A stretch of DNA of 64,000 nucleotides from Microbacterium sp. SL75 (GTDB lineage: Bacteria; Actinomycetota; Actinomycetes; Actinomycetales; Microbacteriaceae). How positions within the stretch are numbered: the stretch's first letter is position 1; every line of letters begins with the position of its first letter. The DNA lies in assembly GCF_026625865.1 (NCBI RefSeq), contig NZ_CP113067.1:1054001-1118000 (forward strand), written 5' to 3'. A program made the position numbers and the translations under genes. The notes beneath the pieces are model-generated. The model was not told where the DNA came from. It did not search any database and saw nothing but the letters and a program-made list of their open reading frames with translations. Below are positions 17,389 to 25,316 of the stretch, piece after piece.

Positions 17389-18024
17389 GTGGAATCGCCC
17401 GTGGCCGACGACTATCTCAAGGCGATCTACCACCACACCGAGTGGCAGGACAGCCCGATCACGCCCTCGCAGCTCGCGAGCGTGCTGGGTCTGGCCCCCT
17501 CGAGCGTGACCGAGATGGTCAAGAAGCTCGCCGCGCAGGGTCTGGTCACGCATCGGCCGTACGGACCGGTGTCGCTGACCCCCGCGGGCGGATTCCGGGC
17601 TGCGGGCGTGATCCGCCGGCACCGCCTCATCGAGACCTGGCTCGTACGCGAGTTCGACTACTCGTGGGACGAGGTGCACGACGAAGCCGAGGTGCTCGAG
17701 CACTCCCTGAGCGACCGCCTGCTCGAGGGAATCGACGAGCGACTCGGCCGCCCGCGTTTCGATCCCCACGGAGACGCGATCCCGGATGCCGACGGCTCGG
17801 TGCACCGCGAACCCTTCGTGCTCCTCGCCGAGGCGTCGGCCGGACACGCCGGACGCGTTCTTCGCGTGAGCGACCGCGACCCCGAACTGTTGCGGGCGCT
17901 CGTCGAGAACGGCATCGATGTCGGGCACGAGCTCGAAGTGCTCAGCGACGACGTCGTGCGCGCCGACGGCGTCGAAGTGACGCTGCCGGCCGGCGCGGGC
18001 AGTTCGGTCTGGCTCACGCGCTGA
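17389..18024 (+). CDS. mntR: DtxR-family manganese-dependent repressor
   Basis: 211 aa. N-terminal winged helix (SQLASVLGLAPSSVTEMVKK), then the dimerisation and metal-binding domain with the conserved HRLIETWL and EAEVLEHSLSDRL (Glu, Glu-His ligands), and a C-terminal SH3/FeoA-like domain, so it is the long form. GTG 17389 is exactly 7 nt after TAGGCT (17377-17382), whose first three bases are also the mntH stop codon: the gene has its own leaderless promoter embedded in the end of mntH. Likely Mn-dependent repressor of mntH through the boxes at 16014-16056. Confidence 0.92.
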   Translation: MESPVADDYLKAIYHHTEWQDSPITPSQLASVLGLAPSSVTEMVKKLAAQGLVTHRPYGPVSLTPAGGFRAAGVIRRHRLIETWLVREFDYSWDEVHDEAEVLEHSLSDRLLEGIDERLGRPRFDPHGDAIPDADGSVHREPFVLLAEASAGHAGRVLRVSDRDPELLRALVENGIDVGHELEVLSDDVVRADGVEVTLPAGAGSSVWLTR

Positions 18025-18104
18025 GAGTCGGGGGCTCGCCCGGCGTGCGCCGTCGACCGCTCGCGCGAGCTGCGGCCGGTGCACGGGAGGGGATCCGGCG
18101 AGTA

Positions 18105-18136
18105 GAGGACCCTCGTGAGGTTCTCCCTCGGTCCTC
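18105..18136. terminator. possible terminator between convergent genes
   Basis: GAGGACC (18105-18111) and GGTCCTC (18130-18136) form a 7-bp stem with an 18-nt loop that can fold further. It lies between the 3' ends of mntR and the minus-strand SDR gene. Confidence 0.4.
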
Positions 18137-18165
18137 CTCCGCTCAGCGGTGGCGCGAGGCCGGAT

Positions 18166-19113
18166 TCAGGATGCCGCGCGCCGAGCCCGATCGAAGGGCC
18201 AGCGCACGTGCGTCGCCGTCTCGCACGCGCGCCACAGGTCGGCACCGAGCTCGCTGCCCCGCGTCCGGCGGGCCGGGGTCGCCACGCGCGGGGCTCCGCG
18301 GGCGACGAGCGCCGGTCCGTACATCGCGCCGCCCTCGGCGTACGGGTCGACGAGAGCGCGGACGAGGGCCCAGGCGCCCTGCTCCTTGGACTGGGTGATC
18401 GGCGCCTGCAGGTTGTCGAGGAAGCGCGTGAGCCGACTCGGCTCGTTGACGCCGCGCACGCCGCGCGTGCGGCCGCTCGTCGAGTAGCCGGGGTGGGCCA
18501 CGAGGCTCTGGATCGGAACGCCGTGGGCGAGAAGCCTCTTCTGCGCTTCGAGGGCCAACGCGGTCGTCGCGGCCTTCGACTGCACGTAGGCGCGCCACGG
18601 CGAGTAGCCCTCGTGCAGCTCGGGATCGGTGGGTACGTGCCGCCAGAGCGACGTCGACATGCTGCCCACCCAGACCATGCGGCCGCGGGCAGCGGCGAGG
18701 GGTTTGAGCAGCTCGCCGGCCAGGGCGAAGTGGCCCAGCACGTTCGTGGCGAAGACGAGCTCGTGGCCGCCGGCGGTTTGGCGCTCCTTCGGCGGGTGGA
18801 CGATGCCGGCGTTCAGAAGGAGCCCGTCGAGCCGCCCGCGCGCGCGGGCCGTGGCGGCCGCGGCCCGCACCGAACCCATGTTGCTGGTGTCGAGCAGAAG
18901 CGTCTCGATGCTGGCATCCGGAGTCGAACGCTTGATGGCCGCCTTGGCCGCGGACATCTTGTTGGGGTTTCGGCCGGTGAGCAGCACGTGGGCGCCGGCG
19001 GCGGCGAGTTGCTCGCACGCGAAGAAGCCGAGCCCGCGAGTGGCGCCCGTGACGAGATAGGACCGCCCGGAGAGGTTCGGGAGGTTCTCGGGGTCCCATT
19101 CGGCTCGCGTCAC
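18166..19113 (-). CDS. SDR family oxidoreductase (retinol dehydrogenase-like)
   Basis: 315 aa. Classical SDR with an N-terminal extension of about 15 residues, TGATRGLG cofactor loop, NAG after beta-4, catalytic serine in VWVGSMST, and the YVQSK active site. The TGRN after beta-2 suggests NADP(H). Its length and the C-terminal segment (PYAEGGAMYGPALVARG) match the retinol/protochlorophyllide reductase-like group. Start GTG 19113 is 7 nt after TAGGGT on the complement, predicting a leaderless mRNA. Substrate unknown; no functional link to neighbours. Confidence 0.85.
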   Translation of the reverse strand: MTRAEWDPENLPNLSGRSYLVTGATRGLGFFACEQLAAAGAHVLLTGRNPNKMSAAKAAIKRSTPDASIETLLLDTSNMGSVRAAAATARARGRLDGLLLNAGIVHPPKERQTAGGHELVFATNVLGHFALAGELLKPLAAARGRMVWVGSMSTSLWRHVPTDPELHEGYSPWRAYVQSKAATTALALEAQKRLLAHGVPIQSLVAHPGYSTSGRTRGVRGVNEPSRLTRFLDNLQAPITQSKEQGAWALVRALVDPYAEGGAMYGPALVARGAPRVATPARRTRGSELGADLWRACETATHVRWPFDRARRAAS

Positions 19114-19304
19114 CCTTCGACCCTAACGAGATCAGGCGCGTCCGTCACGGGTGCATTCCGTGAACGGAATACCCGCGGCGAGAAGTTTTTCGCGACGTCG
19201 CGTGACGAATCGCGCTCGGGGTGCGTCTCATCGGTGAGCAACCCGCTCCGTCGCGACGAGATCCCCTCGCCGCCGACGCCGAAACGACGAAGAGGAGTCA
19301 GATC

Positions 19305-19475
19305 ATGGGTCTCGACGACAAGATCAAGAACGCCGCTCAGGACATCGTGGGCAAGGCGAAGGAAGCGATCGGCAACGCCACCGACAACGACAAGCTCGCC
19401 GCCGAGGGCAAGGCCGACCAGGTCAAGGCCGACGCGAAGAAGGCCGGCGAAGACGTGAAGGACACCTTCAAGTAA
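19305..19475 (+). CDS. CsbD family stress protein
   Basis: 56 aa, almost entirely helical and highly charged; MGLDDKIKNAAQDIVGKAKE followed by GNATDNDKLAAEGKADQ is the CsbD signature. CsbD proteins are small general-stress proteins of unknown biochemical role. ATG 19305 has AGAGGAG (19291-19297) with 7 nt spacing; an upstream in-frame start at 19221 would add unrelated residues. The gene stands alone. Regulation, perhaps by an alternative sigma factor, cannot be read here. Confidence 0.9.
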   Translation: MGLDDKIKNAAQDIVGKAKEAIGNATDNDKLAAEGKADQVKADAKKAGEDVKDTFK

Positions 19476-19585
19476 GTCGGCATCCGCGGTCGGGCGGGCC
19501 ACGACTTTCGGTCGGGCCCGCCCACGCTCGTCCGCGCAGCACCACCCCTGGGAGCGTGTCGGTGGCCGGGTCTAGGCTGGGCCTT

Positions 19586-20416
19586 ATGCGGACCCGAGGC
19601 GATATCGAGTGCTGGCTGACCGACATGGACGGCGTCCTCGTCCATGAGAACACGCCCATCGCCGGGGCGTCCGAACTGCTCGCACAGTGGCGGGCCGAGG
19701 GAACCCCATTCCTCGTGCTGACGAACAACTCCATCTACACTCCGCGTGACCTCAGTGCCCGACTCCGGGCGTCCGGTCTCGTCGTGCCCGAGTCCTCGAT
19801 CTGGACCTCGGCTCTGGCCACCGCCGACTTCCTCCGGTCGCAAATGCCCGGCGGATCGGCCTTCGTCATCGGCGAGGCGGGGCTGACCACCGCCCTGCAC
19901 GAGGCGGGCTTCATCATGACCGAGACCACGCCCGACTACGTCGTCGTGGGCGAGACCCGCAATTACTCCTTCGAAGCGATCACGAAGGCGATCCGCTTCA
20001 TCCGCGGGGGCGCCCGCTTCATCGCCACGAACCCGGATGCCACGGGCCCCTCTACCGAGGGCGTGCTGCCCGCGACCGGAGCCATCGCCGCACTCATCAC
20101 CAAGGCCACGGGCAAGGAGCCGTACATCGTCGGCAAGCCGAACCCGATGATGTTCCGCTCGGCCCTCAACCGCATCGGTGCGCACAGCGAGAACACCGGC
20201 ATGATCGGCGACCGTATGGACACCGACATCGTGGCCGGCATCGAAGCCGGGCTGCACACCGTGCTCGTCATGACCGGCATCAGCGACCAGCGAGAGATCG
20301 AGCGCTACCCCTTCCGCCCCGACGAGATTCTCGGCTCGGTCGCCGAGCTCGTGCGCCAGGAGCCCCTCGAGTCCGACCTCGCCGATGGTGAGGAAGGCCT
20401 CGAAGCGGGTCTCTGA
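19586..20416 (+). CDS. HAD-IIA family phosphatase (NagD-like)
   Basis: 276 aa. Motif I is DMDGVLVHEN, motif II VLTNNS, motif III includes GKPNPMMF, and motif IV is MIGDRMDTDIVAGIEAG; this set with the intermediate C2a cap marks the NagD/PGP-type HAD subclass IIA. Substrates are likely sugar phosphates or nucleotides, not determinable here. ATG 19586 is 8 nt after TAGGCT (19573-19578), a probable leaderless promoter. The small membrane-protein gene follows after 18 nt with its own ribosome-binding site and is probably in the same transcript. Confidence 0.9.
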   Translation: MRTRGDIECWLTDMDGVLVHENTPIAGASELLAQWRAEGTPFLVLTNNSIYTPRDLSARLRASGLVVPESSIWTSALATADFLRSQMPGGSAFVIGEAGLTTALHEAGFIMTETTPDYVVVGETRNYSFEAITKAIRFIRGGARFIATNPDATGPSTEGVLPATGAIAALITKATGKEPYIVGKPNPMMFRSALNRIGAHSENTGMIGDRMDTDIVAGIEAGLHTVLVMTGISDQREIERYPFRPDEILGSVAELVRQEPLESDLADGEEGLEAGL

Positions 20417-20434
20417 CCCCGACGAGGAGACACC

Positions 20435-20590
20435 ATGGACGACCGTACGCTCTGGCTGATCGTCGCCTTCTTCATCACGGCGGGAACGCTCGTGGCCTTC
20501 ATCGTGCAGTGGCGCCGTTCGCGGCGCGGCGGCGGGCGGCGAGACCCGTTCGACGGGCCGGGCGACGGGTCGGGAGACGGGTCGGCCTGA
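20435..20590 (+). CDS. small single-pass membrane protein (51 aa)
   Basis: 51 codons from ATG 20435 to TGA 20588-20590, with GAGGAGA 6 nt upstream of the start. Residues about 7-24 (LIVAFFITAGTLVAFIVQ) form one membrane helix, followed by a very basic stretch RRSRRGGGRR and a Gly/Asp-rich tail, so the C-terminus is probably cytoplasmic. I do not recognise a family. It directly follows the HAD phosphatase and is probably co-transcribed with it. Confidence 0.6.
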   Translation: MDDRTLWLIVAFFITAGTLVAFIVQWRRSRRGGGRRDPFDGPGDGSGDGSA

Positions 20591-20672
20591 GGCGGGCCGG
20601 GCTGAGGCGGGTCGAGCGTCGGGGCGACCTGAGGCGGGTCGACCTGAGGCGGGTCATCCTGAGGCGGGTCCG
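20587..20672 (+). repeat. short tandem repeats of CTGAGGCGGGTC
   Basis: Five imperfect copies of CTGAGGCGGG(T/C)C, spaced 12-27 nt, run from the stop codon of the small membrane protein to the start of the larger array. No coding potential is evident. They may be remnants of slippage. Confidence 0.7.
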
Positions 20673-20698
20673 GCGCGGGGCGCGCCGACGCGGTCGGC

Positions 20699-21318
20699 GG
20701 CTACGCGCTGGCTGAGCGCCGGGGTGCCGGCATCCGCCATCCCCGTCACCAGAACAGGGGATGCCACCAGAACAGGACGAAACCCCACGAAACGCCCTGT
20801 TCTCGTCGCACCGCCCTGTTCTCGTAACAGCGCGGCGACGCACCCGGCGGCTGCACCCCGGCCGGGCGCCCAAGGGCCGGCATCCGCCATCTCCGTCACC
20901 AAAACAGGAGATGCCACCAGAACAGGACGAAACCCCACGAAACGCCCTGTTCTCGTCGCATCACCCTGTTCTCGTAACAACGCGACAACGCACCGACGCA
21001 CCCCGGCGGCTGCGCGCTGGCCGGGCGCCCAGGGGCCGGCATCCACCACCCCGTCACCAAAACAGGGGATGCCACCAGAACAGGACGAAACCCCACGAAA
21101 CGCCCTGTTCTCGTCGCACCACCCTGTCCTCGTAACAACGCGGCGACGCCCCGACGCACCCCGGCGGCTGCACCCCGGCCGGGCGCCCAAGAGCCGGCAT
21201 CCGCCACCCCGTCACCAGAACAGGAGACGCCACCAAAACAGGACGAAACCCCACGAAACGCCCTGTTCTCGTCGCATCACCCTGTTCTCGTAACAGCGCG
21301 TCGACCCACCGACGCACC
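20699..21318. repeat. four-copy array of ~155-bp structured repeats
   Basis: Units begin at GCCGG 20726, 20876, 21035 and 21193 (periods 150, 159, 158), with a partial unit before 20726 and a truncated fourth. Each unit holds, in order, two AGAACAGG-type sites then two CCTGTTCT-type partners (copy 1: 20751-20758, 20769-20776, 20796-20803, 20815-20822), so it can fold into a nested hairpin; the inner stem is 11 bp with a 13-nt loop. Periods are not multiples of three, which argues against coding. The array lies between the small membrane protein gene and pyrE, downstream of pyrE on its strand. Copy 2: 20901, 20919, 20946, 20965. Copy 3: 21059, 21077, 21104, 21123. Copy 4: 21217, 21235, 21262, 21281. 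Confidence 0.9.
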
Positions 21319-21346
21319 GGCCGAGGGTCCGGCGGAGCGGGACTGC

Positions 21347-21925
21347 TTACTGCGGGGCGAGGCCCAGGTCATCGAGGTCGATGGATCCCAGCCACTGCAG
21401 ACCCTCGGCCTCGATCGCTGCCTGCGCTCCGGTCTTGCGGTCGACGATGACGGCGACGGCGACGACCTCGGCACCCGCGCGGCGCAGCGCCTCGACGGCC
21501 TTGAGGGCGGACTGGCCGGTGGTCGAGGTGTCTTCGACGACGACGACGCGCTTGCCCTCGACATCGGCGCCCTCGATCTGGCGACCGCGGCCGTGGTCCT
21601 TGGGCTCTTTGCGCACGACGAACGCGTCGAGCGGGGTTCCGGCGTGCACCGACTCGTGCATGACGGCGTTGGCGATGGGGTCGGCGCCGAGCGTGAGGCC
21701 GCCGACGGCCACGACGCCGTCGAGGTCCTTCACGAGGTCCAGCACCAGACGGCCGATCGCGGGGGCGGCGCGGTGGTCGAGGGTGAGCTTGCGCATGTCG
21801 ACGTAGTACGTCGCCTTCTTGCCGCTCGAGAGGGTGAAGTCGCCGTGGAACACCGCCTCGTCCTTGATGAGGCCGATGAGGGCCTGACGGTCGGCTTCGA
21901 GCTCGGGCGTGGAGGCGGTGGTCAC
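21347..21925 (-). CDS. pyrE: orotate phosphoribosyltransferase
   Basis: 192 aa. Makes orotidine 5'-phosphate from orotate and PRPP in pyrimidine synthesis. The PRPP-binding loop VVVVEDTSTTGQSA is present, with the N-terminal FTLSSGKKATYYVDMRK segment of PyrE and the flexible-loop KEPKDHGRG. GTG 21925 is 8 nt after TAGAAT (complement of 21933-21938), so the transcript is probably leaderless. It stands alone; its 3' end faces the structured repeat array, which would form its 3' UTR if transcription continues. Divergent from exonuclease III. Confidence 0.95.
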   Translation of the reverse strand: MTTASTPELEADRQALIGLIKDEAVFHGDFTLSSGKKATYYVDMRKLTLDHRAAPAIGRLVLDLVKDLDGVVAVGGLTLGADPIANAVMHESVHAGTPLDAFVVRKEPKDHGRGRQIEGADVEGKRVVVVEDTSTTGQSALKAVEALRRAGAEVVAVAVIVDRKTGAQAAIEAEGLQWLGSIDLDDLGLAPQ

Positions 21926-21990
21926 GGCGTCGATTCTATTGCCCTGCCCCGCCGCGGACCGGGCCGCTGCGGGGCGCGGGTCTGCGGCAT

Positions 21991-22070
21991 CCGTCGTGCG
22001 GAGATTTCCCCCGACACTCCGCCCCTGCTGCGGCGAACCCGGCGCGCCGCCCGCGCACTCCGCACGACGG
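21991..22070. repeat. 13-bp inverted repeat in the pyrE/xth gap
   Basis: The 309-bp gap 21926-22234 carries the two divergent promoters and a perfect inverted pair CCGTCGTGCGGAG (21991-22003) and its complement (22058-22070), 54 bp apart. The same ends (one mismatch) recur at 37596-37608 and 37801-37813. I see no gene in the gap. Confidence 0.6.
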
Positions 22071-22234
22071 CCCACCAACCGACCCGGCACGCCGCCCGCC
22101 GTCCCGCGGAGTTCGGCCCCGGCACGCCGCCCCATCGGCGACCCGAACGGCATGTCGGCCACCGACTCCGCGCGACGGGCCGCGACCGTCTCGCCCGCGC
22201 GGCGATGTCGGCGCACGAAAGTAGGCTGGATGCC

Positions 22235-23080
22235 ATGCGCCTGGCCACCTGGAACGTCAACTCCATCCGCGCCCGCGTCACCCGCACCGTCGAGTTCTGC
22301 GTGCGCGAGCACATCGACGTGCTGGCGATGCAGGAGATCAAGTGCAAGACGGAGCAGTTCCCGTACGCCGCCTTCGAGGAGGCCGGTTACCACGTCGCAG
22401 CGCACGGAATGAACCAGTGGAATGGCGTCGCGATCGCGAGCCGTGAGCCGCTCGAGGACGTCGAGATCGGCTTCCCCGGCATGCCCGGGTTCGAGAAGGG
22501 CAAAGAGGGGCCCGACCTCCCGCAGGAGGCCCGCGCGATCGGCGCCACCGTCAACGGCGTCCGCGTGTGGAGCCTGTACGTGCCCAACGGTCGCGGGCTC
22601 GACGACCCGCACTTCACCTACAAGCTCGACTGGCTCGACAAGCTGCGGCAGTACACGGCCGACACCCTCGCGGCCGACCCCGACCTGCCTCTCGCGCTGA
22701 CCGGTGACTTCAACATCGCCCCGACCGACGACGACAACGGCGACCCGACGATCGTGCAGGGTGCGAGCACGCACGTCTCGCCGGTCGAGCGGGCGGCCTT
22801 CGCCGCGTTCGAGACGGCGGGGCTCACCGACGTGGTGCGACCGCTCATCCCCACCGGCTATACCTACTGGGACTACAAGCAGCTGCGCTTCCCGCGCAAC
22901 GAGGGTCTGCGCATCGACTTCATCCTCGGCTCGCGCGCCTTCGCCGACGCCGTCCACGGCGCCGAGATCCATCGCAACGAACGCAAGGGCGAGGTCCCCA
23001 GCGACCACGTCCCCGTCGTCGCCGACCTCGAGCTGTCGCACGCCGACGACGATGACGACCTGCCGATGATCTTCGGCTGA
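22235..23080 (+). CDS. xthA: exodeoxyribonuclease III
   Basis: 281 aa, usual length. AP endonuclease/3'-5' exonuclease of base-excision repair. Exo-Endo-Phos motifs are present: MRLATWNVNSIRAR, the metal-ligand Glu in MQEIKCK, the Tyr in LYVPNG, Asp and Asn in TGDFNIAP, and the catalytic Asp-His in SDHVPVV. ATG 22235 is 8 nt after TAGGCT (22222-22227), suggesting a leaderless mRNA; ATG 22230 is in another frame. It is divergent from pyrE and convergent with the flavin reductase. Confidence 0.95.
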   Translation: MRLATWNVNSIRARVTRTVEFCVREHIDVLAMQEIKCKTEQFPYAAFEEAGYHVAAHGMNQWNGVAIASREPLEDVEIGFPGMPGFEKGKEGPDLPQEARAIGATVNGVRVWSLYVPNGRGLDDPHFTYKLDWLDKLRQYTADTLAADPDLPLALTGDFNIAPTDDDNGDPTIVQGASTHVSPVERAAFAAFETAGLTDVVRPLIPTGYTYWDYKQLRFPRNEGLRIDFILGSRAFADAVHGAEIHRNERKGEVPSDHVPVVADLELSHADDDDDLPMIFG

Positions 23081-23291
23081 ACGCCGAGGTCGCGGCATCC
23101 GGAGACATCCACCCGCGCAGGTGTGTCGATCGGCGTGCCCGCGAGGCACCGGACCCGAACCCACGGCAACAGATTCGGAGCTCAGGCGCCGGATGGCCCG
23201 CGTCCGTTGCATCCACCCGATTCTGCGGGGCCGCCGCGGTACCCGATCCCCTCGAGAACGCATGGTGCGCGCGAAGAGTGCACCCCGCAAC

Positions 23292-23332
23292 GCACGACGG
23301 CGGGGCCGGAGCGAACCCCGACCCCGCCGTGC
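23292..23332. terminator. terminator hairpin between convergent genes
   Basis: CGGCGGGG (23298-23305) pairs with CCCCGCCG (23322-23329), extended by GCAC/GTGC with a small bulge. It lies just before the stop of the flavin reductase gene, on the xth-facing side. Confidence 0.55.
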
Positions 23333-23339
23333 GGGAGCG

Positions 23340-23912
23340 TCAGACCGAGGAGACCTCGGCGGGAGCGGTGCGCTCGACCAGCGTCACCAGCGCCTCGATG
23401 ATCGAGCGGAGGAACGCGGCGGTCCCCTCGTCGGTGACGGTGCCGTCCTCTTCGAACAGGCCGGGGGTCGACTGGATGTACCCCTCGGGCTGGCCGAGGA
23501 CCAGGGCGTTGTAGTGCAGGAGCACCGCGCGCAGGTGCTGCTGACCGGCGGCGGTGGCGATACCGCCCTGCGAGGTGCCGATGACGGCGGTGGGCTTGTC
23601 GTTGAACGACGCCTCGCCGTAGGGGCGCGCCGACCAGTCGAGCGCGTTCTTGAGCACACCCGGGATCGAGCGGCTGTACTCGGGGGTGACGATGAACACG
23701 CCGTCCGCGTCTTCGATCGCCTTCTTGAACTCCGTCGCGACCTCGGGGAAGTTCCCGTCGTAGTCGGGCGAGTAGAACGGCAGATCCTTGATCGGGATCT
23801 CCTTCAGCGTCACGCCCTCGGGGGCGACCTTCTCGAGTGCCTTCGCCAGACGGCGGTTGATCGAGGTGCTGGAGATGCTGCCGACGATGTAGCCGATCGT
23901 GTAGTCGGTCAC
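23340..23912 (-). CDS. NADPH-dependent FMN reductase
   Basis: 190 aa flavodoxin-like fold. The phosphate loop is GSISSTSINRRLA, and the typical second motif is TPEYSRSIPGVLKNALDW. This family reduces FMN, quinones or azo dyes with NAD(P)H. GTG 23912 is chosen because AGAGG lies 6 nt upstream and the protein begins at once with the first beta strand; an upstream in-frame start at 23969 would add unrelated residues. It stands alone. It could supply FMNH2 to the monooxygenase at 13660, but they are 9 kb apart and this is only a guess. Confidence 0.88.
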   Translation of the reverse strand: MTDYTIGYIVGSISSTSINRRLAKALEKVAPEGVTLKEIPIKDLPFYSPDYDGNFPEVATEFKKAIEDADGVFIVTPEYSRSIPGVLKNALDWSARPYGEASFNDKPTAVIGTSQGGIATAAGQQHLRAVLLHYNALVLGQPEGYIQSTPGLFEEDGTVTDEGTAAFLRSIIEALVTLVERTAPAEVSSV

Positions 23913-24056
23913 GATGATCCTCTTTCTGGACGACGGGGGCGCCGAGCGCCCTGATTCATTCACGTGCAAGCATCACGGTCGAACCTGTATTCCCCCTCCT
24001 CTTGACTCCGCCGTGCGGGGGATGCAGGTGTCGGCGGTCGCCTCTAGCGTGGAGGG

Positions 24057-25316
24057 ATGCCACGGATCACGCGCGCGCAACAGCGGAACGACATCGTGCT
24101 CGCGATCGTGCTGCTGCTCGGCGGGTTGCTCAGCGCGGTGTTGTCGTCGGTGTCGGGCCTCTACGGCGACCAGCAGGCCTCGCTCGCCCTCGCGGTGGGC
24201 TACGTGTTCGTGCTCGCCGCCCCCATCGCGTTGCGTCGGCGCTGGCCGTCGGTGGTGGCCGTGATCGTGTCGTTCGCGTACTTCCTCGCCGTGACCCTGC
24301 GCATCCCCGAGATCTACGCCGGGAACATCGCCATGTTCATCGCGCTGTACACGGTCGGCGCGTGGGAGACGAGCCGCCGCCGCGCGACGATCGTGCGCGT
24401 CGCCATCATCGTGGGGATGTTCGCCTGGTTGTTCGTGGTGATGTTCCAAGACGCCACGCAACCGGTGGAGGGGATCACCGGAGGCGCGTTCTCGCGCGCC
24501 GGCGCCTTCTCGCCGTTCGTCGCCTACCAACTGCTGATGATCGGGATCAACGCCCTCTTCTTCGGGGGTGCCTATTACTTCGGCGACCGTTCGCACCAGC
24601 AGATGCGAGAGCGCGCGGCCCTCGAGGAACGCACCGCCGAGCTCGAGACCGAGCGCGAGGTGACCGCGGCACAGGCCGTCGCCCTCGACCGCGTTCGTAT
24701 CGCGCGCGAACTGCACGACGTCGTCGCCCACCACGTCTCGCTCATGGGGGTCCAGGCGGGGGTCGCCCGGTCGCTCCTGACGCGTGACCCCGACGCCGCT
24801 CGCGAAACCCTGGCGAGCGTCGAGAGTTCCGCGCGTGCCTCGCTGCACGAGCTGCGCCAGCTTCTCGAGACCCTGCGCACGCCCGACGGCGACGCCGCCC
24901 CCCAGACCGCGCCCACCACCCACGGGCTGACTTCGATCCAGGCCCTCGTCGACGACGCCACCGCCGCGGGGCTCCCTTCGACCTTTACCGTCGTCGGCGA
25001 TCCCGCGTGCGATCCCCCTCCCCTCGTGCAGGTGAACCTGTACCGCATCGCGCAGGAGGCGCTGACGAACGCGCGCCGCCACGCGGGGCCGGATGCCAGC
25101 GCGGACGTGCGCCTGAGGTTCGAGACGGATGCCGTCGAGCTCGAGATCTCGAACACGGGACGCCGCGGTTCGTCGACGCCGGGGCTCGGGCAGCTCGGCA
25201 TGCGCGAGCGCGCGGCCGTCTCGGGCGGGACGATCGAGATCGGGCCGCGCTCGCGCGGCGGCTACCTCGTGCGCGTGCGCGTGCCCCTCACGCCGGCGGG
25301 GGTGGCACATGTCTGA
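24057..25316 (+). CDS. sensor histidine kinase, NarL/DesK type
   Basis: 419 aa. Five or six membrane helices span residues about 12-175, followed by a coiled segment. The HisKA_3 box is RIARELHDVVAHHVSLM with the phospho-acceptor at His220, and the HATPase domain follows (RIAQEALTNARRHAG N-box; GLGQLGMRERAA G-box). There is no extracellular domain of size, so it probably senses a membrane or intramembrane signal. ATG 24057 is 7 nt after TAGCGT (24045-24050), a leaderless start. The response regulator start overlaps its stop by 8 nt, and an ABC exporter follows, a layout typical for envelope-stress or antimicrobial-peptide response. Confidence 0.92.
   Translation: MPRITRAQQRNDIVLAIVLLLGGLLSAVLSSVSGLYGDQQASLALAVGYVFVLAAPIALRRRWPSVVAVIVSFAYFLAVTLRIPEIYAGNIAMFIALYTVGAWETSRRRATIVRVAIIVGMFAWLFVVMFQDATQPVEGITGGAFSRAGAFSPFVAYQLLMIGINALFFGGAYYFGDRSHQQMRERAALEERTAELETEREVTAAQAVALDRVRIARELHDVVAHHVSLMGVQAGVARSLLTRDPDAARETLASVESSARASLHELRQLLETLRTPDGDAAPQTAPTTHGLTSIQALVDDATAAGLPSTFTVVGDPACDPPPLVQVNLYRIAQEALTNARRHAGPDASADVRLRFETDAVELEISNTGRRGSSTPGLGQLGMRERAAVSGGTIEIGPRSRGGYLVRVRVPLTPAGVAHV

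Noticed and set aside
15829..18084. 751-codon minus-strand frame opposite mntH-mntR
   Set aside because: Antisense of two well-defined genes.
20654..21293. Long open frames across the repeat array on both strands
   Set aside because: Unit lengths of 150, 159 and 158 are not all multiples of three, frames differ between copies, and the translations are low-complexity repeats; the DNA is better explained as structured repeats.
20699..21318. CRISPR array
   Set aside because: Units are ~155 bp, nearly identical along their whole length, with no unique spacers and no cas genes.
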